A stretch of DNA of 33,882 nucleotides from Streptomyces lycii (GCF_009735685.1 NZ_WHPN01000321.1:800-34681), one strand, 5' to 3'; positions 1-11,888 are shown, counted from the stretch's first letter. Made by a program: numbers and translations. Notes: generated by a model from the letters alone, not told the origin.

Positions 1-42
1 CATCGTGGTCCGGGCCGCCGTGTGCGTGAGGGGTCCGCGTGG

Positions 43-1164
43 CTAGCTGTGGCGGGACGGGGCGACCGTCACCTCGACCCGCTGGAACTCCTTGAGGTCG
101 GAGTAGCCCGTCGTCGCCATCGCCCGGCGCAGCGCGCCGAAGAAGTTCATCGACCCGTCCGGGATGTGCGAGGGGCCGAGCAGGATCTCCTCCGTGGTGC
201 CGACCGCGCCGAGGTTCATCCGCTTGCCGCGCGGCACCTCGTCGTGCACGGCCTCCATGCCCCAGTGGTGGCCGCGGCCCGGGGCGTCCGTCGCGCGCGC
301 CAGCGGCGAGCCCATCATCACGGCGTCCGCACCGCAGGCCACCGCCTTCGGCAGGTCACCGCTCCAGCCCACGCCGCCGTCGGCGATGACATGGACGTAC
401 CGGCCGCCGGACTCGTCGAGGTAGTCCCGGCGGGCGGCGGCCACATCGGCGACGGCGGTCGCCATCGGCACCTGGATGCCGAGCGTGTTGCGGGTGGTGT
501 GCGCGGCGCCGCCGCCGAAGCCGACGAGCACACCGGCCGCGCCGGTGCGCATCAGGTGCAGCGCGGCGGTGTAGGTGGCGCAGCCGCCGACGATCACCGG
601 CACGTCCAGCTCGTAGATGAACTGCTTGAGGTTCAGCGGCTCGGCCGCACCGGACACGTGCTCGGCGGAGACCGTCGTGCCGCGGATGACGAAGATGTCG
701 ACCCCGGCGTCCACCACGGCCTTGGAGAACTGGGCGGTGCGCTGCGGGGAGAGCGCGGCGGCGGTGATGACACCGGAGTCGCGCACCTCCTTGATGCGCT
801 GCCCGATCAGGTCCTCCTGGATCGGGGCGGCGTAGATCTCCTGCATGCGCCGGGTCGCGGTGCGCTCGTCCAGCTCGGCGATCTCGGCGAGCAGCGGCTC
901 CGGGTCCTCGTAGCGGGTCCAGAGCCCCTCCAGGTTGAGCACGCCGAGGCCGCCCAACTCACCGATGCGGATCGCCGTGCGCGGCGAGACGACGGAGTCC
1001 ATCGGGGCGGCCAGGAACGGCAGCTCGAAGCGGTAGGCGTCGATCTGCCAGGCGATCGAGACCTCCTTCGGGTCCCGGGTACGGCGGCTCGGCACCACGG
1101 CGATGTCGTCGAACGCGTACGCCTTGCGGCCGCGCTTGCCACGCCCGATCTCGATCTCAGTCAC
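43..1164 (-). CDS. guaB3: GuaB3-type IMP dehydrogenase-related protein
   Basis: A 373-residue protein of the IMPDH/GMP reductase TIM-barrel family, of the GuaB3 type found in actinomycetes next to guaB. The barrel start is visible at residues 15-60 (AYAFDDIAVVPSRRTRD, then LAAPMDSVVSP) and the phosphate-binding glycine stretch near IADGGVGWSGDL. There is no CBS insert, and the GSICTT catalytic loop of true IMPDH is absent; the matching stretch reads VLVGFGGGAAHTT, so classical IMP dehydrogenation with a cysteine nucleophile is unlikely. The start is GTG at 1164, preceded by AGGAAAGG about seven bases upstream. It lies 90 bases downstream of guaB on the same strand, so it may be co-transcribed; an AGTATC (GATACT on the minus strand) at 1198-1203 could be a separate weak -10. 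Family assignment is firm; the exact reaction is not settled by the sequence. Confidence 0.93.
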   Translation of the reverse strand: MTEIEIGRGKRGRKAYAFDDIAVVPSRRTRDPKEVSIAWQIDAYRFELPFLAAPMDSVVSPRTAIRIGELGGLGVLNLEGLWTRYEDPEPLLAEIAELDERTATRRMQEIYAAPIQEDLIGQRIKEVRDSGVITAAALSPQRTAQFSKAVVDAGVDIFVIRGTTVSAEHVSGAAEPLNLKQFIYELDVPVIVGGCATYTAALHLMRTGAAGVLVGFGGGAAHTTRNTLGIQVPMATAVADVAAARRDYLDESGGRYVHVIADGGVGWSGDLPKAVACGADAVMMGSPLARATDAPGRGHHWGMEAVHDEVPRGKRMNLGAVGTTEEILLGPSHIPDGSMNFFGALRRAMATTGYSDLKEFQRVEVTVAPSRHS

Positions 1165-1254
1165 GAATTGGCCTTTCCTGAAGCAGTCTGCCGTCCCAGT
1201 ATCCCCGAGCGCGCGGCGGCCGGCCGAGGCGGTCTCCGGACGTTCGCGGAACGG

Positions 1255-3129
<1,875 letters not shown>

Positions 3130-3825
3130 TCACTGCTCGGCGAGCGCCCGGAGCCGGCTCAGCGCGCGGTGCTGGGCGACCCGGACCGCGCCGGGCGACA
3201 TCCCGAGCAGATGCCCGGTCTCCTCGGCGGTCAGCCCGACGGCGACCCGCAGCAGCACCAGCTCGCGCTGGTTCTGCGGAAGATTGGCGAGCAACTTCTT
3301 GGCCCAGGCGGCGTCGCTGTTCAGCAGGGCCCGCTCCTCCGGCCCCAGCGAGTCGTCCGGCTGCTCCGGCATCTCGTCGGAGGGCACCGCGGTGCTGCCG
3401 GGGCCGCGCATCGCGGCGCGCTGCAGATCGGCGACCTTGTGCGCGGCGATGGCGAAGACGAACGCCTCGAAGGGTCTGCCGGTGTCGCGGTAGCGCGGCA
3501 GCGCGCAGAGCACCGCGAGGCAGACCTCCTGCGCCAGGTCGTCGACGAAGTGCCGGGCGTCACCGGGCAGCCGGGAGAGGCGGGTGCGGCAGTAGCGCAG
3601 GGCGAGCGGGTGCACGAAGGCCAGCAGGTCGTCGGTGGCCCGCTCGTCGCCGTCCGCCGCGCGCCGGACGAGGGAGCCGATCTCCCCCAGGTCGCCTCCG
3701 GTCATGACAGACCCCGGCTTCTCGTCGTTGCGCATCGGTCCATGGTGCCTTGGCCCCGGACCTTCCGCGGCACCGCGTCCGTAGTTGTGCATCGAAGCGT
3801 TATGAGCGGGCGCGCCGGTTGCCAT
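3130..3825 (-). CDS. shbA: ECF-type RNA polymerase sigma factor, ShbA-like
   Basis: A sigma-70 family factor with region 2 (from about [16 protein letters not shown] to [14 protein letters not shown], containing the -10-binding helix [18 protein letters not shown]) and region 4 ([51 protein letters not shown], a clear helix-turn-helix). Region 3 is missing, as in ECF factors. Its place between bldM and guaB is that of ShbA, which in Streptomyces griseus drives transcription of the principal sigma gene hrdB; the symbol is inferred from family and gene order. The start is uncertain: ATG 3825 (231 residues) has the best ribosome site, GGGGGAGGG; ATG 3870, 3735 and 3705 are alternatives, and the N-terminal 55 residues are low-complexity and poorly conserved-looking. 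Confidence 0.88.
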   Translation of the reverse strand: MATGAPAHNASMHNYGRGAAEGPGPRHHGPMRNDEKPGSVMTGGDLGEIGSLVRRAADGDERATDDLLAFVHPLALRYCRTRLSRLPGDARHFVDDLAQEVCLAVLCALPRYRDTGRPFEAFVFAIAAHKVADLQRAAMRGPGSTAVPSDEMPEQPDDSLGPEERALLNSDAAWAKKLLANLPQNQRELVLLRVAVGLTAEETGHLLGMSPGAVRVAQHRALSRLRALAEQ

Positions 3826-3938
3826 GTCCTGCGCCCTCCCCCCGACCGAGCCGTCCCCGAGGAACTCCATACCCCCAAGGATGCGCCAGGTCGCGCGAAA
3901 CGGGGACGTGACCCCGGTCGCGTCCGCAAGTGGTGCGC

Positions 3939-3963
3939 CCTCGCCCGCCGTCGGCGGGCGAGG
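3939..3963 (-). terminator. Terminator hairpin after bldM
   Basis: A perfect 11-base-pair stem (CCTCGCCCGCC and GGCGGGCGAGG) with a 3-base loop lies 19 bases beyond the bldM stop, before the sigma-factor gene. There is no T-tract, as is common for Streptomyces terminators. It suggests that bldM and the sigma factor are separate transcripts or partly read through. Confidence 0.7.
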
Positions 3964-3981
3964 ACCACAGGGCGCGCACCG

Positions 3982-4593
3982 TCAGCGGACCAGGCCCCAG
4001 CGGAAGCCGAGGGCGACGGCGTGGGCGCGGTCCGAGGCGCCGAGCTTCTTGAACAGACGGCGGGCGTGCGTCTTGACCGTGTCCTCCGAAAGAAACAGCT
4101 CACGGCCGATCTCGGCGTTCGACCGGCCGTGGCTCATGCCTTCCAGGACCTGGATCTCGCGGGCCGTGAGGGTCGGGGCCGCGCCCATCTCGGCGGACCG
4201 CAGCCGCCGCGGGGCCAGCCGCCAGGTCGGGTCCGCGAGCGCCTGTGTCACGGTGGCCCTCAGCTCGGCGCGCGAGGCGTCCTTGTGCAGATAACCGCGG
4301 GCGCCCGCGGCGACGGCCAGCGCGACCCCGTCGAGGTCCTCCGCGACCGTGAGCATGATGATCCGGGCGCCGGGGTCGGCCGAGAGCAGTCTGCGCACGG
4401 TCTCGACGCCGCCCAGCCCGGGCATGCGTACGTCCATCAGAATCAGGTCCGAGCGGTCGGCGCCCCAGCGGCGGAGCACCTCCTCGCCGTTGGCAGCCGT
4501 CGTCACGCGCTCGACGCCGGGCACGGTCGCGACCGCGCGGCGCAGCGCCTCTCGGGCAAGCGGGGAATCGTCGCAGACGAGGACGGATGTCAT
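3982..4593 (-). CDS. bldM: Response regulator BldM
   Basis: A 203-residue NarL/FixJ-type orphan response regulator. The receiver domain (1-118) shows Asp8/Asp9, Asp54 in LILMDVRMPG, Thr82 and Lys104, so the phosphorylation pocket looks complete. A LuxR-type helix-turn-helix lies at about 138-200 (LTAREIQVLEGMSHGRSNAEIGRELFLSEDTVKTHARRLFKKLGA). Sequence, length and position opposite whiD identify it as BldM. In Streptomyces it is needed for aerial hyphae and spore formation, acting as a homodimer at early promoters and as a heterodimer with WhiI at late ones; phosphorylation of Asp54 is reported to be dispensable. The ATG at 4593 has GGAGGG eight bases upstream. No sensor kinase gene is nearby. 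The promoter expected for sigma-BldN is present at 4732-4759. Confidence 0.96.
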   Translation of the reverse strand: MTSVLVCDDSPLAREALRRAVATVPGVERVTTAANGEEVLRRWGADRSDLILMDVRMPGLGGVETVRRLLSADPGARIIMLTVAEDLDGVALAVAAGARGYLHKDASRAELRATVTQALADPTWRLAPRRLRSAEMGAAPTLTAREIQVLEGMSHGRSNAEIGRELFLSEDTVKTHARRLFKKLGASDRAHAVALGFRWGLVR

Positions 4594-4939
4594 GACTCTT
4601 GCCCTCCGCCGCTCTCACAGCTGCTGCGCGTCACCTTGAGCCTCCAGGCTGGTACGGATTCGTCACCTGGGCGGTCGGCCGCACCTCGGACATGAGTCCG
4701 GGCGCTTGTCCGGTCAACCGCCTCCGCCCCTTCAACGACGGTCACCCGAAAGAGTTACGGGCACACTCTCCGTCTCTGACCAGGGCCTCCGACCGAACCA
4801 TGCCCTATTTGGAGCCTTTTCTGCGGCATTGACGGTGATGGTAGCTAGATTCGCAATGAGTCATATTTTCAGGTGGTTACACATCAGATGTACGGTCGTG
4901 GGCACTGTAGCCGTACCGCACACCCCGAGGAGATGAGCC
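4594..4939. other. bldM-whiD divergent regulatory region
   Basis: This 346-base gap separates the divergent bldM and whiD genes and is clearly less GC-rich in its right half (4800-4900), as expected of a promoter region. Besides bldM P1 it holds a TTGACG starting near 4834, and an 11-base palindrome ACATCAGATGT at 4881-4891 upstream of whiD. No open frame in it has coding character. I cannot assign the whiD start points from sequence alone. Confidence 0.7.
4732..4759 (-). promoter_or_regulatory. bldM P1 promoter, sigma-BldN type
   Basis: On the minus strand the sequence reads CGTAAC (4754-4759), a 16-base spacer, then CGTTGA (4732-4737). This is the -35/-10 pair I remember for the sigma-BldN-dependent bldM P1 promoter of S. 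coelicolor. Transcription would begin near 4725 and give a leader of about 130 bases before the bldM ATG. Confidence 0.85.
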
Positions 4940-5251
4940 ATGGCAGATTTCTCCCGCCTTCCCGGGCCCAACGCCGACCTGTGGGACTGGCAGCTGCTGG
5001 CTGCCTGCCGCGGGGTCGACAGCTCACTCTTCTTCCACCCGGAAGGGGAGCGCGGCGCGGCCCGCAGCGCACGCGAGACCTCGGCGAAGGAGGTCTGCAT
5101 GCGCTGCCCCGTGCGCGCCCAGTGCGCGGCACACGCCCTCGCGGTACGGGAGCCGTACGGCGTCTGGGGCGGCCTGACCGAGGACGAACGCGAGGAACTG
5201 ATGGGAAGGGCCCGGAACCGGCTCGTCACCACCAGCGGCCCGCCCAGCTGA
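4940..5251 (+). CDS. whiD: WhiB-family iron-sulfur regulator WhiD
   Basis: A 103-residue Wbl protein. The four cysteines that bind the [4Fe-4S] cluster are Cys23, Cys53, Cys56 and Cys62 (C-x29-C-x2-C-x5-C), followed by the G-V-W-G-G turn at 74-78 and a basic C-terminal segment (RARNRL). The sequence is nearly that of S. coelicolor WhiD, with a shorter tail after RNRLV. WhiD is the streptomycete relative of mycobacterial WhiB3, binds the principal sigma factor through region 4, reacts with nitric oxide and oxygen, and is required for late spore maturation. ATG at 4940 follows GAGGAG with seven bases between. It is divergent from bldM, the conserved arrangement. The LysR gene beyond it converges on it. 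Confidence 0.96.
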   Translation: MADFSRLPGPNADLWDWQLLAACRGVDSSLFFHPEGERGAARSARETSAKEVCMRCPVRAQCAAHALAVREPYGVWGGLTEDEREELMGRARNRLVTTSGPPS

Positions 5252-5486
5252 CCACCGAAACCGCGGCACGGGGGAGAAGAAACGTTTCAGCAGATCAGTC
5301 GGGACGCCCTCGCCCGGCAGGTCACGCAACGGGGCTCTACAGCACGTAACGGCAGGTCACCGCGCGGCACGGCACCACTGCGCGGCAGCCCGCGGCACGG
5401 CACCACGACACGGCACGTGAACGCCGGGACACGGCACGGATGACGGCACGGCACCCGGCCGGACCTCCGCGGCCCCGGGCGTCTCG
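5252..5486. repeat. Low-complexity CGGCACGG repeats between whiD and lysR
   Basis: The gap between two convergent genes holds an irregular array of the motif CGGCACGGCACC and CGCGGCA variants (about 5345-5460). I see no gene and no strong terminator hairpin in it. Confidence 0.6.
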
Positions 5487-6566
5487 TCAGCCCGCCGCTT
5501 CCCGGCCCGCCGCCGCTTCCCGGCCCGCCGCCGATTCCGCGCCCGCCGACGCTTCCCTTGCCGCCGCCGATTCCAGCCGGTCGAGCATCGCCGCCACCGC
5601 GGGCACCCGCTCCAGGTCCGGCAGTGTGAGCGCGACGACCTCCCGCCGCACCGCGGGCTCCACCGGCAGCGTCACCACACCCCGCGGGCGTACGGAGGCC
5701 AGCGCCAGCTCCGGCAGCACCGCCACTCCGAGCCCGGCACCGACCAGCCCGACGACGGCCGGGTAGTCGTCCGTCGCGAAGTCGATCCGCGGCGTGAAGC
5801 CCGTGCCCTCGCAGACCTCGACCAGATGACTGCGGCACCGCGGACAGCCCGCGATCCAGGTCTCCTCCGCCAGCTCGGCGAGCCCGACCCGGCCCGCCCC
5901 GGCACACCGGTGGCCGTCCGGGAGCACGGCCACCAGCCGGTCGGTCAGCAGCGGCCGCGCCACCAGGCCCTCCCAGCCCGCGTCCCGCGTACCGCCGCCG
6001 GCCCCGGCGCCCGGTCCCGGCCCCTCGCCCGCTCCGCGCCCGGCCGCAGCGGCGGCGGCGGAGGAGGCCCCTCCGCCGCGCCCGGCGCGGTCCCCGGACG
6101 GCGCCGCCGCCTGCGGATAACGGAAGGCCAGCGCGATGTCGCAATCACCCGACCGGAGCATGTCCACCGACCGCGGGGGCTCCGCCTCCACCAGTGAGAC
6201 CTCGATGCCGGGATGCCCGGCGCGCAGCGCCGCGAGCGCACCTGGAACCAGCGCCGAGCTGCCGCTGGGGAACGACACCAGCCGGACCCGGCCCGCCCGC
6301 AGCCCCGCGATCGCCGCGACCTCCTCCTCGGCGGCCGCCAGTCCCGCCAGCACCCCGGCCGCGTGCCGCAGCAGCGCCTCGCCGGCCTGGGTCAGCCGGG
6401 TGTCCCGGCCGCTGCGGAGGAGCAGTGGGGTGCCCGCGGACTGCTCCAGGGCGCGCATCTGCTGGCTGACCGCGGGCTGGGTGCAGCCCAGCTCGCGGGC
6501 GGCGGCGGAGAAGGAGCCGCAGGCGGCGACGGCGCGGAGCACTCTCAGATGACGGGCCTCGATCAC
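5487..6566 (-). CDS. LysR-family transcriptional regulator
   Basis: A 359-residue LysR regulator. The winged helix-turn-helix is at residues 4-63 (LRVLRAVAACGSFSAAARELGCTQPAVSQQMRALE). The effector-binding domain (about 90-330) is recognisable from VRLVSFPSGSSALVPGAL to GAGLGVAVLPELAL but is interrupted at about 152-198 by a Gly/Ala/Arg-rich stretch with no counterpart in ordinary LysR proteins, and it ends in an Ala/Glu/Arg repeat tail (333-359). Three cysteines cluster in GCPRCRSHLVEVC, which might sense metal or redox state; this is a guess. GTG at 6566 has only a weak GAGAGG upstream. It is divergent from the MOSC gene, the usual arrangement for a LysR regulator and its target. Confidence 0.9.
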   Translation of the reverse strand: MIEARHLRVLRAVAACGSFSAAARELGCTQPAVSQQMRALEQSAGTPLLLRSGRDTRLTQAGEALLRHAAGVLAGLAAAEEEVAAIAGLRAGRVRLVSFPSGSSALVPGALAALRAGHPGIEVSLVEAEPPRSVDMLRSGDCDIALAFRYPQAAAPSGDRAGRGGGASSAAAAAAGRGAGEGPGPGAGAGGGTRDAGWEGLVARPLLTDRLVAVLPDGHRCAGAGRVGLAELAEETWIAGCPRCRSHLVEVCEGTGFTPRIDFATDDYPAVVGLVGAGLGVAVLPELALASVRPRGVVTLPVEPAVRREVVALTLPDLERVPAVAAMLDRLESAAAREASAGAESAAGREAAAGREAAG

Positions 6567-6574
6567 CTCTCAAC

Positions 6575-6604
6575 CATAAGTCGAGCTTTGACACCAGCCA
6601 TAAT
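6575..6604. promoter_or_regulatory. Candidate LysR operator region
   Basis: Between the divergent genes lie AAG and CTT half-sites around TCGAG (6578-6588) and a direct repeat CATAAG/CATAAT 24 bases apart. The location fits a LysR operator, but the sequence match is loose. Confidence 0.25.
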
Positions 6605-6632
6605 TCCCTCGCATGCGCCGCAGGCAGCCGGT

Positions 6633-6638
6633 TAGCGT
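6633..6638 (+). promoter_or_regulatory. -10 element (leaderless) of the MOSC gene
   Basis: TAGCGT followed by seven bases and then the ATG at 6646. With a normal -10 to +1 distance the transcript would begin at the start codon itself. No ribosome site exists upstream of this ATG, which supports leaderless transcription. Confidence 0.6.
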
Positions 6639-6645
6639 TCCCGGC

Positions 6646-7350
6646 ATGCGTCTTCTCTCCGTCAACGTGGGCCGTCCCCACCGCTCCGACCACACCGACC
6701 AGGCGCAGGGGGTGACCGGAATCCGCAAGCAGCCCGTCGAGGGCCCGGTCGCCGTCGCCGCGCCGGGCCCGAAGGGCACCGGCGGCAGCGGTCTCGCCGG
6801 GGACTCGGTGTGCGACCTGCGGCACCACGGCGGCAACGACCAGGCCGTCTACGCCTTCGCCCGCGAGGACCTCGACGGCTGGGAGGCCGAGCTGGGCCGC
6901 CCGCTGCCGAACGGCTCGTTCGGCGAGAACCTCACCACCACCGGCGTCGACGTGAACGGCGCGCTGATCGGCGAGCGCTGGCGGGTCGGCCCGGATCTGC
7001 TGCTGGAGGTGTGCGCGGCCCGCATCCCGTGTCTGACCTTCCAGGGCGAACTCGGCGAGATGGGTGTCCTGCCGGCGAAGGGCGGGCGGCCGGGGGCGGG
7101 CTGGGTGAAGCGGTTCACCCGCGCCGCGGCCCCCGGGGCGTATCTGCGGGTCGTCGAGCCCGGTTCGATCCGGGTGGGCGACCCGGTCCGCGTCGAGCAC
7201 CGGCCGGAGCACGAGGTGACCGTGTCGTTCCTCTTCCGCGCCGAGACCCTCGAACGCGAACTGCTGCCGCGGATCCTCGCCGCGGGCGACGCCCTGCACC
7301 CGGAGGCCCTCGCGGAGGCACGCAGGTACGCGGGCGAGCACGCGTCCTGA
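6646..7350 (+). CDS. MOSC domain protein, YiiM-like
   Basis: A 234-residue protein made of one MOSC domain (molybdenum cofactor sulfurase C-terminal fold) of the YiiM type. Diagnostic segments are the start RLLSVNVGRP, DLRHHGGNDQAVYAFAREDLDGWE at about 60-85, NGSFGENLTTTGVD, and the conserved cysteine in CAARIPCLTFQGE. MOSC proteins bind the molybdenum cofactor or pass sulfur; YiiM-type members reduce N-hydroxylated bases in E. coli. The substrate here is unknown. ATG 6646 is chosen over 6613 because family members begin with this motif and because a -10 element sits at leaderless distance. The divergent LysR gene is a plausible regulator. Confidence 0.88.
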   Translation: MRLLSVNVGRPHRSDHTDQAQGVTGIRKQPVEGPVAVAAPGPKGTGGSGLAGDSVCDLRHHGGNDQAVYAFAREDLDGWEAELGRPLPNGSFGENLTTTGVDVNGALIGERWRVGPDLLLEVCAARIPCLTFQGELGEMGVLPAKGGRPGAGWVKRFTRAAAPGAYLRVVEPGSIRVGDPVRVEHRPEHEVTVSFLFRAETLERELLPRILAAGDALHPEALAEARRYAGEHAS

Positions 7351-7683
7351 ACGACGACGCGTCCCGAACCCGTCCCGAACCGAAGCGGCGGCGGCGCCGT
7401 CCCGGCCCGCCGCCGCGCCGCTCCCCCGCCTCCGCCTCCCGCGAACCCGCCCGCACCACCGTTCCGCGGCCTCCGCCCGCGCCCCGTCCCGGCGCGCACC
7501 GCTTCTCCCCCGCCCTCCGCCCGGTCCCGGCGCGCACCGCCTGTCCCCGGCCTCCGCCCCCGCCCGTCCCCGGTGCGGCCGTGCGCCTGCGGTGGTACCC
7601 CGAGTCCCGGATCCGGGACGGTCCGGGGTCCGGTGGGGGCTCGCCCCGATGGCCGGGCGGAGCCGGATCGCGAGCATGTTGGC
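7351..7683. other. GC-rich spacer, no gene
   Basis: The 333 bases between the MOSC and multicopper oxidase genes contain C-rich low-complexity DNA with a repeated segment (GTCCCGGCGCGCACCGC at about 7488 and 7527). I see no coding region; a GAGCAT at 7672-7677, six bases before the oxidase ATG, is a possible leaderless -10. Confidence 0.55.
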
Positions 7684-9204
7684 ATGTCCTTGCGAAGAAC
7701 CCTCCGCCGTGTGCTGCTCGTCCTCGGCTCGGCCGCCCTGGCTCTCGTCCTGGTGTTCGCCGGCGCCGTCACCTGGCTGTGGACCACCGCGGACGTTCAC
7801 ACGGCCGGCCGGGTGGACTTCGACGAGAAGCTCGCCGTCCCGCCGCTCGCCGAGTCGCGCGTTGACGATCGGGGGCGGCGGGTGTTCGACCTGTCCATGC
7901 GCACGGGCAGCAAGGAGTTCCGCCCCGGCCGCTCGACGCCGACCTGGGGCTTCAACGGTGACCACCTCGGGCCGACGCTGCGCGCGAAGCGCGGCGAGCG
8001 GGTCCTCGTCAACGTACGCAACGAGCTGCCGGAGGCGTCCACCGTCCACTGGCACGGCATGCGGCTGCCCGCCCGGATGGACGGCGGCCCGCACCAGATG
8101 GTGCCGCCGCGCGGCCGGTGGTCGCCGGCCTGGGAGGTCGACCAGCCCGCAGCGACGCTCTGGTACCACCCGCATCCGCACGGCGCGACCGCGAAACACG
8201 TGCGGCGCGGACTGGCCGGGATGTTCATCCTGGACGACGAACGCTCGGCGGACCTGAAGCTGCCCGACGACTACGGCGTGGACGACATCCCCGTGATCGT
8301 GCAGGACGTCCGCTTCGACGGGGACCGGTTCGACGACGGTCAGCCGCTGATGTCCAACTCCGGGTCCCTCGGCGACCGGACCATGGTCAACGGCACTCTC
8401 GCGCCGTACCACGAGGTCCGGGACGAGGCCGTACGGCTGCGGCTGGTCAACGCCTCCAGCGCCCGCGTCTACTCCTTCGGCTTCGCGGACGGCCGGGACT
8501 TCTCCCTCGTCGGCACGGACGGCGGGCTGCTGGAGAGGCCCGTCGGGCTGAGCCGGCTGGAGATGTCACCGGGCGAGCGGGCGGAGATCGTGCTGCGGAT
8601 GCGGCCGGGCGGACGGACGGTGCTGCGCAGCTTCCCGCACGACGGCGGCGACGCCTGGCAGGACCGGTTCAACGGCAACGACGACTCCTTCGACGTGCTC
8701 CAGTTGCGCGCGGCCGGGACGCTCCGGGACTCCCCCGCGCTGCCCGGCGAGCTGGTCCGGCCCGGTCTCCCGGACGGCGGTGACGCCGTGCGGACACGGG
8801 ACTTCGGGCTGCGGACGTCCGGGATCAACGGCCGCGAGATGGCGATGGACCGGATCGACTTCGCCGTCACCCGCGGCACCACGGAGATCTGGAAGGTCAC
8901 CAACGAGGACGGTGTCCCGCACAACTTCCACGTGCACGACGTGCGGTTCCGGGTGCTCTCGGTGGACGGCCGCGAGCCGCCGCCGGAGCTGCGCGGCCCG
9001 AAGGACACCGTGCACATGCCGGGCGGGAGGTCGGTGCGGCTGGCGGTGGCCTTCGACGGACCGGCCGATCCGGACACTCCGTACATGTACCACTGCCATC
9101 TGCTGCGCCACGAGGACCGGGGAATGATGGGGCAGTTCGTGGTGGTGGAGAAGGGCGGGCGGCCGGGCACGGTCGACGCCCCGGACCCGCACGGCGGCCA
9201 CTGA
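7684..9204 (+). CDS. Membrane-anchored multicopper oxidase
   Basis: A 507-residue three-cupredoxin oxidase of the CotA/FtsP/bilirubin-oxidase group, which oxidises phenols or metal ions and reduces oxygen to water. An N-terminal Arg-rich signal anchor covers residues 1-33 (LRRTLRRVLLVLGSAALALVL); the rest should lie outside the membrane. All copper motifs are present: HWHG (His122, His124), WYHPHPHG (His162, 164, 166), HNFHVH (His414, 417, 419) and YHCHLLRHEDRGMM (His471, Cys472, His473, His477, and Met482 or 483 as axial type 1 ligand). The tail ends HGGH. ATG 7684 is chosen because the signal sequence begins there; no ribosome site is visible and the start may be leaderless. The dehydrogenase follows after 22 bases. 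Confidence 0.93.
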   Translation: MSLRRTLRRVLLVLGSAALALVLVFAGAVTWLWTTADVHTAGRVDFDEKLAVPPLAESRVDDRGRRVFDLSMRTGSKEFRPGRSTPTWGFNGDHLGPTLRAKRGERVLVNVRNELPEASTVHWHGMRLPARMDGGPHQMVPPRGRWSPAWEVDQPAATLWYHPHPHGATAKHVRRGLAGMFILDDERSADLKLPDDYGVDDIPVIVQDVRFDGDRFDDGQPLMSNSGSLGDRTMVNGTLAPYHEVRDEAVRLRLVNASSARVYSFGFADGRDFSLVGTDGGLLERPVGLSRLEMSPGERAEIVLRMRPGGRTVLRSFPHDGGDAWQDRFNGNDDSFDVLQLRAAGTLRDSPALPGELVRPGLPDGGDAVRTRDFGLRTSGINGREMAMDRIDFAVTRGTTEIWKVTNEDGVPHNFHVHDVRFRVLSVDGREPPPELRGPKDTVHMPGGRSVRLAVAFDGPADPDTPYMYHCHLLRHEDRGMMGQFVVVEKGGRPGTVDAPDPHGGH

Positions 9205-9214
9205 GCGGGGCGGA

Positions 9215-9220
9215 TACCGT
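9215..9220 (+). promoter_or_regulatory. -10 element (leaderless) of the dehydrogenase gene
   Basis: TACCGT, then six bases, then ATG 9227. No ribosome site is present. This suggests that the dehydrogenase has its own leaderless transcript although it lies only 22 bases after the oxidase. Confidence 0.5.
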
Positions 9221-9226
9221 GCCCTC

Positions 9227-10012
9227 ATGACGACTGCGTTGATTACCGGGGCGACGGCAGGCATCGGTGCCGCGTTCGCCCGGCGGCTGGCCGCCGACGG
9301 GCACAGCCTCGTGCTGGTCGCCCGGGACGGGAAGCGGCTCCGCGAGCAGGCCGGCGAGCTGCACGACCGGCACGGTGTCGAGGTGGGCGTGCTGCCCGCG
9401 GACCTCGCGTCGGACGGGGGGATCGACGCGGTCGGCGCCCGGCTGAACGACCACGCCCACCCCGTGGACCTGCTGGTCAACAACGCGGGCTTCGGGCACA
9501 AGGGCGCCTTCCTCGACGTCCCGGTCGCCGACGAGCTGACCATGCTCAAGGTGCATGTCGAGGCGGTGCTGCGGCTGACGACCGAGGCGGTGTCCGGGAT
9601 GCGGGACCGGGGGCGCGGCGGCGTGATCAACCTGGCGTCGGTGGCGGCGTTCGTGCCGCGCGGGACGTACGGCGCGAGCAAGGCGTGGGTGGTCCAGTTC
9701 ACCCAGGGCGCGGCCCGGGACGTGGCGGGCTCGGGGGTCCGGCTGATGGCGCTGTGCCCGGGATTCGTCCGTACGGAGTTCCACCAGCGGGCCGGGATGG
9801 GCACGGGGAACATCCCCGGCTGGATGTGGCTGGACGCGGACCGGGTGGTCGAGGCGGGGCTGAAGGACTACGCGCAGGGCAAGACCCTGAGCATCCCGGA
9901 CCCGCGCTACAAGGTCATCAACGGCCTGGTGAAGCTGGCGCCGCGCGGGCTGCTGGGCGGTGTGACGTCCCGGGCGGGCCGCAAGTACGGGCCGCAGTAC
10001 CGGGCGAAGTAG
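9227..10012 (+). CDS. Short-chain dehydrogenase/reductase
   Basis: A 261-residue classical SDR with a Rossmann fold. The nucleotide-binding motif TGATAGIG is at 8-15, the structural NNAG at 85-88, and the catalytic Ser138, Tyr148 and Lys152 in YGASK. The Arg at VARDGKR (about 33-37) suggests NADP preference. The substrate is unknown; the C-terminal part resembles SDRs annotated as DltE-like or acyl-oxidoreductases. It lies 22 bases after the multicopper oxidase and ends at a strong terminator shared with groEL. Confidence 0.92.
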   Translation: MTTALITGATAGIGAAFARRLAADGHSLVLVARDGKRLREQAGELHDRHGVEVGVLPADLASDGGIDAVGARLNDHAHPVDLLVNNAGFGHKGAFLDVPVADELTMLKVHVEAVLRLTTEAVSGMRDRGRGGVINLASVAAFVPRGTYGASKAWVVQFTQGAARDVAGSGVRLMALCPGFVRTEFHQRAGMGTGNIPGWMWLDADRVVEAGLKDYAQGKTLSIPDPRYKVINGLVKLAPRGLLGGVTSRAGRKYGPQYRAK

Positions 10013-10109
10013 CCGGGGCCGGGCAGCCGGGTGCAGCAGGACTGAGCAGCCCGGGGCCGGCAGCCCGGCGGCCGGGCGGGGCAGCGGGCGCCCCCTCCGC
10101 GGACGCGCC

Positions 10110-10144
10110 GAAGCCGGCACCCCCGCGGAGGGGGTGCCGGCTTC
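10110..10144. terminator. Bidirectional terminator between SDR and groEL1
   Basis: A perfect 15-base-pair stem (GAAGCCGGCACCCCC pairing with GGGGGTGCCGGCTTC) with a 5-base loop sits between the convergent dehydrogenase and groEL1 genes. Confidence 0.88.
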
Positions 10145-10170
10145 GTACGTTCCGGTCAGCGGCGGCTCAC

Positions 10171-11867
<1,697 letters not shown>

Positions 11868-11888
11868 ATCAAAAACTTCTGAAGTGAA

